Below, piece by piece: positions 30,215 through 39,012 of a stretch of DNA of 43,503 bases (position 1 is the stretch's first letter; every line of letters begins with the position of its first letter). The notes beneath the pieces were generated by a model. The model worked only from the letters and a program-made list of their open reading frames with translations. It was not told the origin of the DNA and made no database searches. The translations under genes were made by a program, and so were the position numbers. Source of the stretch: Rhizobium sp. Q54 (GTDB taxonomy: Bacteria > Bacteroidota > Bacteroidia > Flavobacteriales > Flavobacteriaceae); assembly GCA_943328505.2 (NCBI GenBank), contig CALQAH020000016.1, positions 1-43,503 on the forward strand, written 5' to 3'.

Positions 30215-31720
30215 TTATTCTACTTCAAACAATAAAGTGATACTAACATTATTATTTATCGAATTGATTTTTGCACTATCCGTTAAACCAACTGTAAAAA
30301 ACTGTTGTTGATAATCTCTTTTTGCATAAGAATAGGCTATATCAAGTCTGGTTTTTCCAAAATTATAACCCAATCCGCCTGAATATCCTGTTAAGTCACC
30401 CATTGTTTTTTTGTTTTTATACGGGCTTTCTTCCATTCTATAACCGGCTCTAAAACTCCATTCTTTATATCTTTTTTCAGCGCCAATTCTATATTCAAGG
30501 GAATTGTCTAAAAGAGTGCCCAATGAATTATTTACAGTTCTAAAATCTTCTTTTGGTAAAAATCGGGTGTTGCTATAATCTTCCATGGCAATGTCAAAAC
30601 TGATCAATCCTTCTTTTCCAAAAATATAGGCCAAACTTCCAGTTACTTTTCCAGGCGTTTGTAGTTTATAAGTATCATATATCATAATGATGTTTGGATC
30701 AACAACATCTGGACTTAACTCTCCAGCAGAGCTGCTGCTTACTGCAACGATACTTTGGTGTAACTCATCATTTAATCGATACCAAGTTGGAGATTCATAA
30801 GCAAGTCCAACACGGAATTCTTTAGTCACTTTTGCAATAGCTCCCAATTGAAAAGAAAAACCATTTCCATAAGTATATAAGTCATTATTAAAACGAAGTC
30901 TATTCACTAATATGTCGGTGCTTTGGTTATTACTATTTCTTTCGTAAAAACTTCTATTTTGTCGATATTCAGTAAAATGAGCATTAATATTAATACCTAA
31001 ATATAAAAAATCTTTGTATTCAGAGGCAAAATTAAAATTGATTTTGCCATTGTAACCAGATGATTCAAGTGAATTTTCTTGATAATAATTTCCTCCACTT
31101 GGTACGTTTGAGATGTATAAAGTATTGCTCGCATTAGTATCATCAACAGGATTGATAATGTAGGCTTGATAACCTAAAAAAGCTTGTTGTTCATTAAAAA
31201 ATAAATTGCCATAGTCATAATCAGTGCCATCTACAATGCTCAATTTAACACCGTTGGCATAATTTAAAAAGTACTTGTCAACTGAATTTGTTGGGTTAGT
31301 TCCTGCTGAGAAAATAGAAGTATCAAAATTATTATTATTTTCGTAATTGGCACTAAGTGCAAATTTTTTCCAATCGCTTGCTTCGTCTTCATTATTAAAA
31401 ATATAAACACCACCTGCTTGATTTAAATCTATTGTATAATTATTTTCAGAAGTTTTTGTCCCGTAATAATTTGATTTATTTTTGACGTTATAACTGCCAA
31501 TAGTAGCGCCTACAATAATTTTTGTAAAAATAGCGGATCCTGCAGGATTTACATTTATAGCAGATAAATCTCCGCCAAGTGCGCCAAAAGCACCACTCAT
31601 AGCTCTAAATCTTGCTGTTCCATTAAAATTGTCTTGTGCATATCGCAATGCATCTGTTACTTCTTGCGATTGGACAGAGATTGCTGTTAATCCTGCTATA
31701 ATAAATAAAAACTTTTTCAT
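30215..31720 (-). CDS. Outer-membrane transport protein, OmpP1/FadL-like
   Basis: 501 residues. The signal peptide ends SVQSQ (about 19). The mature start, EVTDALRYAQDNFNGTARFRAMSGAFGALGGDLSAINVNPAGS with split motifs, is the hatch segment of Bacteroidetes FadL/TodX-like barrels; the remainder alternates aromatic beta-strands. The family lets hydrophobic molecules cross the outer membrane; the cargo is unknown. It is followed on the same strand by nothing but the IS, whose right end lies 13 bp past its stop. Upstream, 76 bp away, is the Tyr/Trp-rich lipoprotein gene, probably cotranscribed. Confidence 0.85.
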   Translation of the reverse strand: MKKFLFIIAGLTAISVQSQEVTDALRYAQDNFNGTARFRAMSGAFGALGGDLSAINVNPAGSAIFTKIIVGATIGSYNVKNKSNYYGTKTSENNYTIDLNQAGGVYIFNNEDEASDWKKFALSANYENNNNFDTSIFSAGTNPTNSVDKYFLNYANGVKLSIVDGTDYDYGNLFFNEQQAFLGYQAYIINPVDDTNASNTLYISNVPSGGNYYQENSLESSGYNGKINFNFASEYKDFLYLGININAHFTEYRQNRSFYERNSNNQSTDILVNRLRFNNDLYTYGNGFSFQLGAIAKVTKEFRVGLAYESPTWYRLNDELHQSIVAVSSSSAGELSPDVVDPNIIMIYDTYKLQTPGKVTGSLAYIFGKEGLISFDIAMEDYSNTRFLPKEDFRTVNNSLGTLLDNSLEYRIGAEKRYKEWSFRAGYRMEESPYKNKKTMGDLTGYSGGLGYNFGKTRLDIAYSYAKRDYQQQFFTVGLTDSAKINSINNNVSITLLFEVE

Positions 31721-31796
31721 AGTTTAAAAGTGTAGGGTTTAAAACACATTACATTTTATATGTAAAGTATCAGTTTTAATTTAGAATTCTTAGTGT

Positions 31797-32726
31797 TTAC
31801 CTTCTACCTCCGGAAGATCTTCCTCCACCGCCTCCATAACTAGAACCAGAACTTGGTGAGTAAGAACGAGTATTGTTTGATTGTGGACGTGGAGTACTTG
31901 TAGTACTAGTCGAAGAGTTTGTTCTTGTAGGAGTATTAGAATTATTTCTAACATTTGAATTATTTCGAGGATTACTAAATGAATTTGTGTGTGTTCCTCC
32001 CGAATTATTGTTTCTAATAGTATATGAATTATTTCTTCTTACACCATTGTTTGATGCATTTCTATAATTCCCGTTTCTTGAACTGTTTGCATAATAAGTA
32101 TTTGAAGAAGAGCCTCTTCTGCCTCCAGCATATGCGTAATTATTGTTGTAATACCCATTATTCCAATAGTTACCATACCAATTATTATAGCCATAAAATC
32201 CACCTCCACAATAACCATATCCATACCAGCTATTCCAACCTAAATTCCAACCTGGTCCATACCAATTGTTCCAACCAAATCCCAAACTTGGACCATAAAA
32301 ATTGTTAAATCCCCAATAATTTCCTTGCCAATAATTATTCCAATAACCATAACCCCAGTTGTTATCGTATACTTGGATGGTAACGGTTTGAGGATTACTT
32401 CCCCAACTGGCATTATTTGAATTTGAATTTGTTGTTTCAGTTTTGTTTTGAATTGAATCGTTTGAAGTAGAGGTGTAGTTATCAACATTTGTAAATACTA
32501 TATCATTTTCGCTATTTAAATTGCTAAAATATTCTTGGTATTTACTGCTTTGAGATTTATCATCATTAGTTGATTTTGTCCTTTTATTTTCAGAGGAGCC
32601 ATAAACGCCATCATTCTCTGAATAATTTATATTTTTATAGGAACCACAAGAGGTTACAAGAAGTAAAAAAACCCCAAGTATAGAATAAATGGATAATTTT
32701 TTTGAGGAAAAATAAGAAGTTTTCAT
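31797..32726 (-). CDS. Lipoprotein with Tyr/Trp/Asn/Gly-rich low-complexity domain
   Basis: 309 residues with lipobox VTSC (Cys27). Residues ~30-115 are polar and Ser/Asn-rich. Residues ~120-200 are a striking aromatic repeat region with many WNN, WYG, YWNN and FYG units. From ~200 the sequence is Asn/Ser/Arg/Gly-rich, ending in GGGGGRSSGGRR. No enzymatic domain is seen. Such composition suggests a surface-exposed, aggregation- or adhesion-prone protein anchored in the outer membrane. It likely shares a transcript with the FadL-like porin and is divergent from proS. A TATTTTTG -7 element (32756-32763, minus) lies 30 bp before the ATG. Confidence 0.82.
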   Translation of the reverse strand: MKTSYFSSKKLSIYSILGVFLLLVTSCGSYKNINYSENDGVYGSSENKRTKSTNDDKSQSSKYQEYFSNLNSENDIVFTNVDNYTSTSNDSIQNKTETTNSNSNNASWGSNPQTVTIQVYDNNWGYGYWNNYWQGNYWGFNNFYGPSLGFGWNNWYGPGWNLGWNSWYGYGYCGGGFYGYNNWYGNYWNNGYYNNNYAYAGGRRGSSSNTYYANSSRNGNYRNASNNGVRRNNSYTIRNNNSGGTHTNSFSNPRNNSNVRNNSNTPTRTNSSTSTTSTPRPQSNNTRSYSPSSGSSYGGGGGRSSGGRR

Positions 32727-32742
32727 ATCTGTAGCATTTTTA

Positions 32743-32784
32743 TTGTTGGACTATACAAAAATAGTTAGTTTTGCCAAACTATTT
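32743..32784. promoter_or_regulatory. Divergent promoters and palindrome between the lipoprotein gene and proS
   Basis: The proS promoter is TTG (32743-32745), 20-nt spacer, TAGTTTTG (32766-32773). The lipoprotein -7 TATTTTTG is at 32756-32763 on the minus strand, two bases away. Both sit in the palindrome AAATAGTT (32759-32766) / AACTATTT (32777-32784), with AGTTT/AAACT nested within. Confidence 0.6.
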
Positions 32785-32826
32785 AGTTAAAATTAGTTAA
32801 ACAATTTTTATGCCAAATTATTCACT

Positions 32827-34305
32827 ATGAGCAAGAACCTAATTACAAGAGCTGAAGATTATTCAAAATGGTATAACGAACTGGTTGTCAAGGCAGATTT
32901 AGCTGAAAATTCAGGCGTTAGAGGTTGTATGGTTATCAAACCGTATGGCTATGCTATTTGGGAAAAAATGCAGGCAGAGTTGGATAGAATGTTTAAAGAA
33001 ACAGGTCATAGTAATGCCTATTTTCCACTTTTTGTTCCAAAAAGCATGTTTGAAGCTGAAGAAAAGAATGCTGAAGGTTTTGCAAAAGAATGTGCTATAG
33101 TAACACATTATAGATTAAAAAACGATCCTGATAAACCAGGGAAATTAATGGTTGATCCAAATGCTAAATTGGAAGAAGAACTAATTGTTCGTCCTACTAG
33201 TGAAGCAATTATTTGGAGTACTTATAAAGGTTGGGTACAGTCCTACAGAGATTTACCATTATTAATAAACCAATGGGCAAATGTAGTTCGCTGGGAAATG
33301 AGAACAAGATTATTCCTTAGAACTGCTGAATTTTTATGGCAAGAAGGACATACTGCTCATGCAACTAAAGCGGAGGCTGTAGAAGAATCTGAAAAAATGA
33401 TGCATGTTTACGCTGATTTTGCTGAAAATTTCATGGCAATTCCGGTTGTAAAAGGTATAAAAACGGAAACCGAACGTTTTGCTGGTGCTGAAGAGACCTA
33501 TTGTATTGAAGCTTTGATGCAAGACGGGAAAGCTTTGCAAGCTGGAACTTCTCATTTTTTAGGGCAAAATTTTGCTAAGGCATTTGAGGTAAAGTTTGCT
33601 AATGCTGAAGGTAATCAAGAGTATGTTTGGGGAACTTCTTGGGGAGTTTCAACACGATTAATGGGTGCTTTAGTTATGACGCATTCAGACGACAATGGAT
33701 TGGTTTTGCCACCAAATTTAGCTCCGATTCAAGTTGTAATTGTCCCAATTTTTAAGACAGATGAAGAGTTTGAAAAAATTTCAATTGTAGCAAATAATTT
33801 AATTGAAGTCTTTAAAAAGAGAAGCATTTCTGTAAAATATGATAACAGAACAACGCAAAAACCAGGATTTAAATTTGCTGAATGGGAATTAAAAGGAGTT
33901 CCTGTTCGTATTGCTATTGGGCCAAAAGATTTAGAGAACGGAACTTTTGAAATTGCTCGTAGAGACACTTTAAGTAAGGAGGTAATCTCTAAAGAAGGAG
34001 TAGTAGATTATATTTCAGATTTATTAGAACAAATTCAAAAGGATTTATTTGATAAAGCATTAAATTATCGTAACAATCATTGTACTGAAGTCAACTCTTT
34101 TGAGGAGTTTATAGAAATATTGGAAAACAAAGGCGGATTTATTGCTGCGCATTGGGATGGAACAGCAGAAACAGAAGAAAAAATAAAGGAATTAACAAAG
34201 GCAACCATACGATGTATACCTCTTAATAGAGAAAATATTGAAGGGAAATGTGTTTTAACTGGAGAAAAATCCCAAGGGAGAGTGCTGTTTGCAAAGGCTT
34301 ATTAA
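32827..34305 (+). CDS. proS: Prolyl-tRNA synthetase (eukaryote/archaea type)
   Basis: 492 residues, without the ~180-residue editing insertion of E. coli ProRS (572). Class II motifs are present: motif 1 near [20 protein letters not shown], motif 2 [22 protein letters not shown], motif 3 [17 protein letters not shown]. The proline-site [12 protein letters not shown] and the anticodon-binding domain (about residues 300-400) follow. The short form with a C-terminal zinc-less domain is the archaeal/eukaryotic type 3 enzyme, typical of Bacteroidetes. It is transcribed alone from a promoter that is shared back-to-back with the lipoprotein gene. Confidence 0.97.
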   Translation: MSKNLITRAEDYSKWYNELVVKADLAENSGVRGCMVIKPYGYAIWEKMQAELDRMFKETGHSNAYFPLFVPKSMFEAEEKNAEGFAKECAIVTHYRLKNDPDKPGKLMVDPNAKLEEELIVRPTSEAIIWSTYKGWVQSYRDLPLLINQWANVVRWEMRTRLFLRTAEFLWQEGHTAHATKAEAVEESEKMMHVYADFAENFMAIPVVKGIKTETERFAGAEETYCIEALMQDGKALQAGTSHFLGQNFAKAFEVKFANAEGNQEYVWGTSWGVSTRLMGALVMTHSDDNGLVLPPNLAPIQVVIVPIFKTDEEFEKISIVANNLIEVFKKRSISVKYDNRTTQKPGFKFAEWELKGVPVRIAIGPKDLENGTFEIARRDTLSKEVISKEGVVDYISDLLEQIQKDLFDKALNYRNNHCTEVNSFEEFIEILENKGGFIAAHWDGTAETEEKIKELTKATIRCIPLNRENIEGKCVLTGEKSQGRVLFAKAY

Positions 34306-34335
34306 AAATAAATTAAAAAAACTTTTGCTCAACTA

Positions 34336-34365
34336 TTGTGCGAATAAAAAATAGTTGTATTTTTG
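34336..34365 (+). promoter_or_regulatory. Promoter of tRNA-Glu and rpsT
   Basis: TTG (34336-34338), 19-nt spacer, TATTTTTG (34358-34365). Start near 34370, about 15 nt before the tRNA; nothing promoter-like separates the tRNA from rpsT. Confidence 0.8.
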
Positions 34366-34384
34366 CATCCGCATTCAAGAGGAC

Positions 34385-34456
34385 GGCCCGTTCGTCTATC
34401 GGTTAGGACGCATGGTTTTCATCCATGTAAGAGGGGTTCGATTCCCCTACGGGCTA
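34385..34456 (+). tRNA. tRNA-Glu (anticodon TTC)
   Basis: The cloverleaf folds by eye: acceptor GGCCCGT / ACGGGCT (with one G-U end pair), D-arm GTC...GAC, anticodon stem CATGG/CCATG with loop TTTTCAT giving anticodon TTC, and T-arm AGGGG-TTCGATT-CCCCT. CCA is not encoded; the discriminator base is A. It is followed after 26 bp by rpsT. Confidence 0.96.
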
Positions 34457-34482
34457 CAAATTAATTAAGAAAAAAAAACAAA

Positions 34483-34734
34483 ATGGCAAATCATAAGTCA
34501 GCTTTAAAAAGAATTAGAAGTAACGAAAAGAAAAGAGTATTAAACAAATACCAACATAAAACTACTCGTAATGCTATAAAAGCATTAAGATTAGCTACTG
34601 ATAAATCTGATGCATCGGCTAAATTGTCTGCTGTAATTTCAATGATTGATAAGTTAGCTAAGAAAAATATCATTCATGATAATAAAGCTTCTAACTTGAA
34701 ATCTAAATTAACGAAACACGTTACTAAGCTATAG
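34483..34734 (+). CDS. rpsT: Ribosomal protein S20
   Basis: 83 residues, as in other bacteria. Very basic, with NHKSALKRIRSNEKKRVLNK at the start and helical repeats after. It is a primary 16S rRNA-binding protein. The only promoter visible is in front of tRNA-Glu, so its mRNA 5' end is probably made by processing at the tRNA 3' end, leaving a leader of about 26 nt. A very strong symmetrical terminator follows. Confidence 0.97.
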   Translation: MANHKSALKRIRSNEKKRVLNKYQHKTTRNAIKALRLATDKSDASAKLSAVISMIDKLAKKNIIHDNKASNLKSKLTKHVTKL

Positions 34735-34748
34735 TTAGAACTAGTTCC

Positions 34749-34788
34749 AAAACAAAAAAGCCTCCATTTTTGGAGGCTTTTTTGTTTT
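34749..34788. terminator. Bidirectional terminator between rpsT and the receiver gene
   Basis: A perfect 17-bp stem (34749-34765 with 34772-34788): CCTCC/GGAGG core flanked by A6 and T6 on both sides. It ends converging transcripts and overlaps the stop codon of the receiver gene at 34787. Confidence 0.95.
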
Positions 34789-35194
34789 AGAAACGTTCTT
34801 TCAAAGTTTCTAATATTTCTTTTGTTATTGGTTTTGCAATAAAGTCGATTACAAATGGATAGGTTTTGGATTTGTTGTAATCTAATGGATCTATGGTCGA
34901 AGAGAGGACTATAAAATTTGTTGAAAATGTTTCTTGAAATTTATTTTCGCGATAGCCATCCAGAAATTCCCAACCATCCATAACAGGCATATTTAGATCT
35001 AGAAATACTAATTTTGGATATTCAACTTCAATTTTATTGGCAATTTCAACACTTAAATCTTTAAAATAGTTAAAGGCTTCTTCTCCGTTTTGTAATGTGA
35101 TTATTTCGTTGGCAAAAGTCGCTCTCTCAATTACTTTTTTACAAAGCATGAGTGTAATTTGATCATCATCAACACAAAGAATTTTATTTAGCAT
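34787..35194 (-). CDS. Single-domain response regulator (CheY-like)
   Basis: 135 residues, receiver domain only: acidic cluster VDDD at 8-11, phosphoacceptor Asp66 in VFLDLNMPVMDGWEFL, switch Ser-Ser in FIVLSSTID, and Lys in DFIAKPI. With no output domain it must act through protein contacts or in a phosphorelay. It starts 2 bp after the PAS kinase and is its obvious partner. Confidence 0.92.
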   Translation of the reverse strand: MLNKILCVDDDQITLMLCKKVIERATFANEIITLQNGEEAFNYFKDLSVEIANKIEVEYPKLVFLDLNMPVMDGWEFLDGYRENKFQETFSTNFIVLSSTIDPLDYNKSKTYPFVIDFIAKPITKEILETLKERF

Positions 35195-35196
35195 TA

Positions 35197-36918
35197 TTAA
35201 TTATTTTTAAAAATAATTGTAAAAGTAGTTCCTACATCAACTTTGCTCTCAACAGTAATTGTTCCATTCATTGACTCAACTTGTGATTTTACTAAATACA
35301 AGCCTAAGCCTTTACTGTCAGAATGATTATGAAACCTTTGATAAAGGCCAAAAATTTTATCGCGATTCCTTTCCATATCAATTCCAATTCCGTTGTCTTT
35401 AAAAGTCAATATTAAATCATTTTTAACAATTTTTGATGTTACCGTAACCTTTAACTGTCGGGTTGTAGATCTGTATTTTATGGAATTTGTAAGCAAATTT
35501 AAGAAAATACTTTCTAAATAGGATCTATTTACATTTAAAATAGTCACGTCATCTAAATCAATTTTAAGTATTGGTTTGTGTAAACTAATTAAAAAGCTGA
35601 GTTGATTAAATACATTTTCAAATATCTCTTTAATTAAAATGGTTTCTTTTTGAATGGACGGGTTGTCTTTAATAATAATTACTTTCACTAGATCATTGAT
35701 GGTCTCATTTAATAAATGAGTTGATTTACTGAAACCATTAATAATTTCTTTTAGTTCAAGATTTTCTATTGGAATATCGGCAATTAAATTAAGTAAGCCT
35801 GTTAGATTTGAAAGTGGTGCTCTCAAATTGTGAGAAGTTATATAGGAGAATTGTTTTAAATCTTTATTGTTTTGAGTCAACTCTTTAATAAGTTGTTCTT
35901 TTTCCTTTTCTTTTTCCTTTTCTTCGGTAATATCTCTTTGTATAGAAATCCAGTGAGAATGTTCGCCTTCTTTATCAGTGACAGGAATCATGGATAGGTT
36001 TACCCAAAATTCTTCACCGTCTTTTTTATAGCTAATAGTCTCAATTTTGCATTCTCTATAATCGTTAATTGCGGTTTTTAATTTTTCAATTTCTAATACA
36101 TCCGACTTTTTCCCGAAAAACATTTTTGGGGATACGCCAATTACATCTTTAGATTGATATCCTGTCATGTCGGTAAAAGCAGCATTTACAAATAGAATGT
36201 TTGGAATTTCATTTTCAGTAGTATCAATTCCAGTAATCATAACCGCATCCTTAGTTTGAGTAATTACGGTCTCTAATAATCTAAGTCGTTGTTCTTCTTC
36301 TTTTTGCTTTGTAATATCTTGAATAGCTCCAATCATTCGAATTGGTTTTCCTTCTTTATTGGTAACTAGAAATCCTCTATCAAGAACATATTTATAACTG
36401 CCATCGGCACATTGAAAGCGGTATTCATCTTGCCATTTTTCTGTTTTTTGTTCAATAAAGGAATATAATTTAACCGACATTTTCAAACTATCCTCAGGAT
36501 GAATTCGGTCAAACCACCATTCTGATGTTTGTCCAATTTCATTTTTTTTATACCCAAAAACCCCTTGAATTCCTTTATTCCATACTATTGTATTATCATC
36601 CAATTTCCAGTCCCAAATAGTGTCGCTAGTAGCTTTTGCAACGATATCATACCTTTCTTTAGAATCTTTTATTTCATTATTTACGGTGCTTATTTTTTCA
36701 AAAAAAGAGCGGTTCCGAACTTCATTTCTGTGTAAAACAAATTTAAAAGCAAGTACAGAAAATAAGATGATAACAATGTCTTTAATGAAGCTAAACTGAA
36801 GTATGCTTTCTATGGTTTCGTTTTCTGAAAACATTAATAATAGTCTATTGCCAATTATAGCAACTATAATTAAAATAACAATATAGAGATATATAGTTTT
36901 ATTAGAAATATTTTTCAT
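35197..36918 (-). CDS. PAS-domain sensor histidine kinase
   Basis: 573 residues: two membrane helices (~8-30 and ~44-62), PAS with PAC (~90-205), a second PAS/PAC (~210-330), a coiled coil, and HisKA with His363 in SYITSHNLRAPLSNLTGLL. A full ATPase closes the protein (LLTNSIKYRS, DNGIGIDMERN, KGLGLYLVKSQVES). It should sense a cue in the cytoplasm through the PAS domains; no ligand-binding residues can be named. It is cotranscribed with the receiver gene downstream. A perfect promoter lies so close that its mRNA should be leaderless. Confidence 0.94.
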   Translation of the reverse strand: MKNISNKTIYLYIVILIIVAIIGNRLLLMFSENETIESILQFSFIKDIVIILFSVLAFKFVLHRNEVRNRSFFEKISTVNNEIKDSKERYDIVAKATSDTIWDWKLDDNTIVWNKGIQGVFGYKKNEIGQTSEWWFDRIHPEDSLKMSVKLYSFIEQKTEKWQDEYRFQCADGSYKYVLDRGFLVTNKEGKPIRMIGAIQDITKQKEEEQRLRLLETVITQTKDAVMITGIDTTENEIPNILFVNAAFTDMTGYQSKDVIGVSPKMFFGKKSDVLEIEKLKTAINDYRECKIETISYKKDGEEFWVNLSMIPVTDKEGEHSHWISIQRDITEEKEKEKEKEQLIKELTQNNKDLKQFSYITSHNLRAPLSNLTGLLNLIADIPIENLELKEIINGFSKSTHLLNETINDLVKVIIIKDNPSIQKETILIKEIFENVFNQLSFLISLHKPILKIDLDDVTILNVNRSYLESIFLNLLTNSIKYRSTTRQLKVTVTSKIVKNDLILTFKDNGIGIDMERNRDKIFGLYQRFHNHSDSKGLGLYLVKSQVESMNGTITVESKVDVGTTFTIIFKNN

Positions 36919-36922
36919 TACC

Positions 36923-36952
36923 CAAATTTACATAAATGAAATTTAATTTCAA
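36923..36952 (-). promoter_or_regulatory. Promoter of the PAS kinase, predicts leaderless mRNA
   Basis: Minus strand: TTG (36952-36950), 19-nt spacer, TAAATTTG (36930-36923). The expected start site coincides with the A of the ATG at 36918. Confidence 0.72.
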
Positions 36953-37028
36953 CTCACTTCTAATAAAAAAAATGAATTTTTATTACACACATTAATTTAA
37001 AATCATCAAAACGCAAACAGTTTAACTA

Positions 37029-37062
37029 TTGGTTTTTTTAATCAAAATAAAGTGTACCTTTG
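37029..37062 (+). promoter_or_regulatory. typA promoter
   Basis: TTG (37029-37031), 23-nt spacer, TACCTTTG (37055-37062). A start near 37067 gives a leader of about 15 nt to ATG 37082 and rules out a longer reading frame from 37052. Confidence 0.68.
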
Positions 37063-37081
37063 CACCCACAAAAAACAACAG

Positions 37082-38878
37082 ATGGAGTCTATTAGAAACA
37101 TTGCAATTATTGCCCACGTCGATCACGGTAAAACAACATTGGTTGATAAAATTATGTATCACTGTCAATTATTTCGTGAAAACGAAAATGCAGGAGATTT
37201 AATTCTTGACAACAATGATTTGGAACGTGAAAGAGGCATTACAATTACTTCTAAAAACGTTTCTGTTTCTTATAAGGGAACAAAAATCAATATTATTGAT
37301 ACTCCTGGTCACGCCGATTTTGGTGGTGAAGTTGAAAGAGTATTAAACATGGCTGATGGAGTTTGTCTTTTAGTAGATGCTTTTGAAGGTCCAATGCCTC
37401 AAACCCGTTTTGTCTTGCAAAAAGCGATTGACTTAGGTTTGAAGCCATGTGTTGTAATTAATAAAGTGGATAAAGAAAACTGTACTCCTGAAGAAGTTCA
37501 TGAAAAAGTTTTTGATTTAATGTATGAATTAGGTGCTGAAGAATGGCAGTTGGATTTCCCAACCGTTTATGGTTCAGCAAAACACAATTGGATGTCTGAT
37601 GATTTCAGAAAGCCAACTTCAAATATAGAGCCATTATTAGATATGGTTATTGCTAATGTTCCTGCTCCTAAAGTATCGGAAGGAACGCCTCAAATGCTTA
37701 TAACGTCACTAGACTTCTCTTCTTTTACAGGACGAATTGCTATTGGTCGTTTAGAAAGAGGTGTTTTAAAAGAAGGAATGCCGATTTCTCTTTGCAAAAG
37801 AGATGGTGTAATAATGAAATCTAGAATTAAAGAATTACATACATTCGAAGGCCTTGGTCGTAAAAAAGTTCAAGAAGTTGTTGCTGGAGATATTTGCGCT
37901 ATTGTTGGTGTTGAAGGATTTGAAATTGGCGATACTATCGCTGATTTTGAAAACCCAGAAGCTTTACAAACCATTGCAATCGATGAGCCTACAATGAGTA
38001 TGTTGTTTACCATTAACGACTCACCATTTTTTGGTAAAGAAGGAAAATTTGTGACTTCAAGACACATTAGAGATCGTTTGACAAAAGAATTAGAAAAAAA
38101 CTTAGCGATGAAGTTGGGTGAAACTGACTCTGCAGATAAGTTTATGGTTTTTGGTCGTGGAGTTCTTCACTTGTCGGTTCTTATTGAAACCATGAGAAGA
38201 GAAGGATATGAAATGCAAATAGGTCAACCACAAGTAATCATCAAAGAAATTGATGGAAAAAAATGTGAACCAATAGAAGAATTAACAATCGATTTACCAG
38301 AAACTCTTTCAGGTAGAGCTGTAGAATTTGTTACTTTACGTAAAGGTGAAATGTTAAGTATGGAAACCAAAGGTGAGCGTATGATTATAAAATTTAATAT
38401 TCCATCTCGAGGAATTATTGGTTTGCGTAATCAATTGTTAACAGCAACTGCTGGCGAGGCTATTATGGCACACCGTTTTATAGGATACGAACCTTTTAAA
38501 GGGGAAATTTCTGGACGTAACAAAGGTTCATTAATTTCTATGGAAAAAGGAAAAGCTATTCCTTATTCTATCGATAAGTTGCAAGATCGTGGTAAGTTTT
38601 TTGTTGAACCAAATGCCGAAATTTATGAAGGTCAAGTAATTGGAGAAAACTCTCGTGGAGATGATATGTGTGTGAACGTGACTAAAGAGAAAAAACAATC
38701 TAACGTACGTTCTTCTGGAAACGATGAAAAAGCTAGAATTATTCCACCAATTATTTTCTCATTGGAAGAAGCGTTAGAATACATTCAAAAAGATGAATAT
38801 GTTGAGGTAACTCCAAAATCTATTCGTTTGCGAAAAATATATTTGAACGAAACCGACAGAAAACGATTTAAAGTATAA
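37082..38878 (+). CDS. typA: Ribosome-associated GTPase TypA/BipA
   Basis: 598 residues from ATG 37082. A GTG 10 codons upstream is in frame but sits in the promoter -7 region. GTPase motifs: AHVDHGKTTLVDK, the switch [27 protein letters not shown], and NKVDKEN. The family-specific C-terminal domain (RNKGSLISMEKGKAIPYSID, ... KSIRLRKIYL) is present. It is an EF-G-like GTPase needed for ribosome assembly and growth at low temperature or stress. A strong terminator follows. Confidence 0.97.
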   Translation: MESIRNIAIIAHVDHGKTTLVDKIMYHCQLFRENENAGDLILDNNDLERERGITITSKNVSVSYKGTKINIIDTPGHADFGGEVERVLNMADGVCLLVDAFEGPMPQTRFVLQKAIDLGLKPCVVINKVDKENCTPEEVHEKVFDLMYELGAEEWQLDFPTVYGSAKHNWMSDDFRKPTSNIEPLLDMVIANVPAPKVSEGTPQMLITSLDFSSFTGRIAIGRLERGVLKEGMPISLCKRDGVIMKSRIKELHTFEGLGRKKVQEVVAGDICAIVGVEGFEIGDTIADFENPEALQTIAIDEPTMSMLFTINDSPFFGKEGKFVTSRHIRDRLTKELEKNLAMKLGETDSADKFMVFGRGVLHLSVLIETMRREGYEMQIGQPQVIIKEIDGKKCEPIEELTIDLPETLSGRAVEFVTLRKGEMLSMETKGERMIIKFNIPSRGIIGLRNQLLTATAGEAIMAHRFIGYEPFKGEISGRNKGSLISMEKGKAIPYSIDKLQDRGKFFVEPNAEIYEGQVIGENSRGDDMCVNVTKEKKQSNVRSSGNDEKARIIPPIIFSLEEALEYIQKDEYVEVTPKSIRLRKIYLNETDRKRFKV

Positions 38879-38899
38879 GTTTAAAAATCTATTAAAAGG

Positions 38900-38930
38900 A
38901 AACCCATTCGTAATTGAATGGGTTTTTTAT
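38900..38930 (+). terminator. Terminator of typA
   Basis: AAACCCATTC (38900-38909), loop GTAATT, GAATGGGTTT (38916-38925), then TTT-A-TTTT. Confidence 0.92.
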
Positions 38931-38936
38931 TTTGCA

Positions 38937-39009
38937 GCTATTTCCAGCTTTTCACTATATCTTTTGTGCCGAAAAGCGGCAAAAAAGGATGCCGTTTCAA
39001 TCTGGGCTA
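38937..39009. repeat. Interspersed palindromic element (type B), copy 2
   Basis: Read on the minus strand: TAGCCCAGATTGAAACGGC, ATCC, a T-rich arm, a GCCG/CGGC hairpin tip, the inverse A-rich arm, GATATA, and a GGAAATAGC end. Same order and ends as the copy at 27126-27232. It abuts the stop of the esterase gene. Confidence 0.75.
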
Positions 39010-39012
39010 GAG

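Noticed and set aside
32024..32308. Plus-strand ORF rich in His/Asn/Tyr opposite the Tyr/Trp-rich lipoprotein
   Set aside because: It is an antisense shadow of the low-complexity coding region; the minus-strand gene has a lipobox and promoter.
37052..37081. GTG start for typA ten codons upstream
   Set aside because: It lies in the promoter -7 element; TypA homology begins at ATG 37082.
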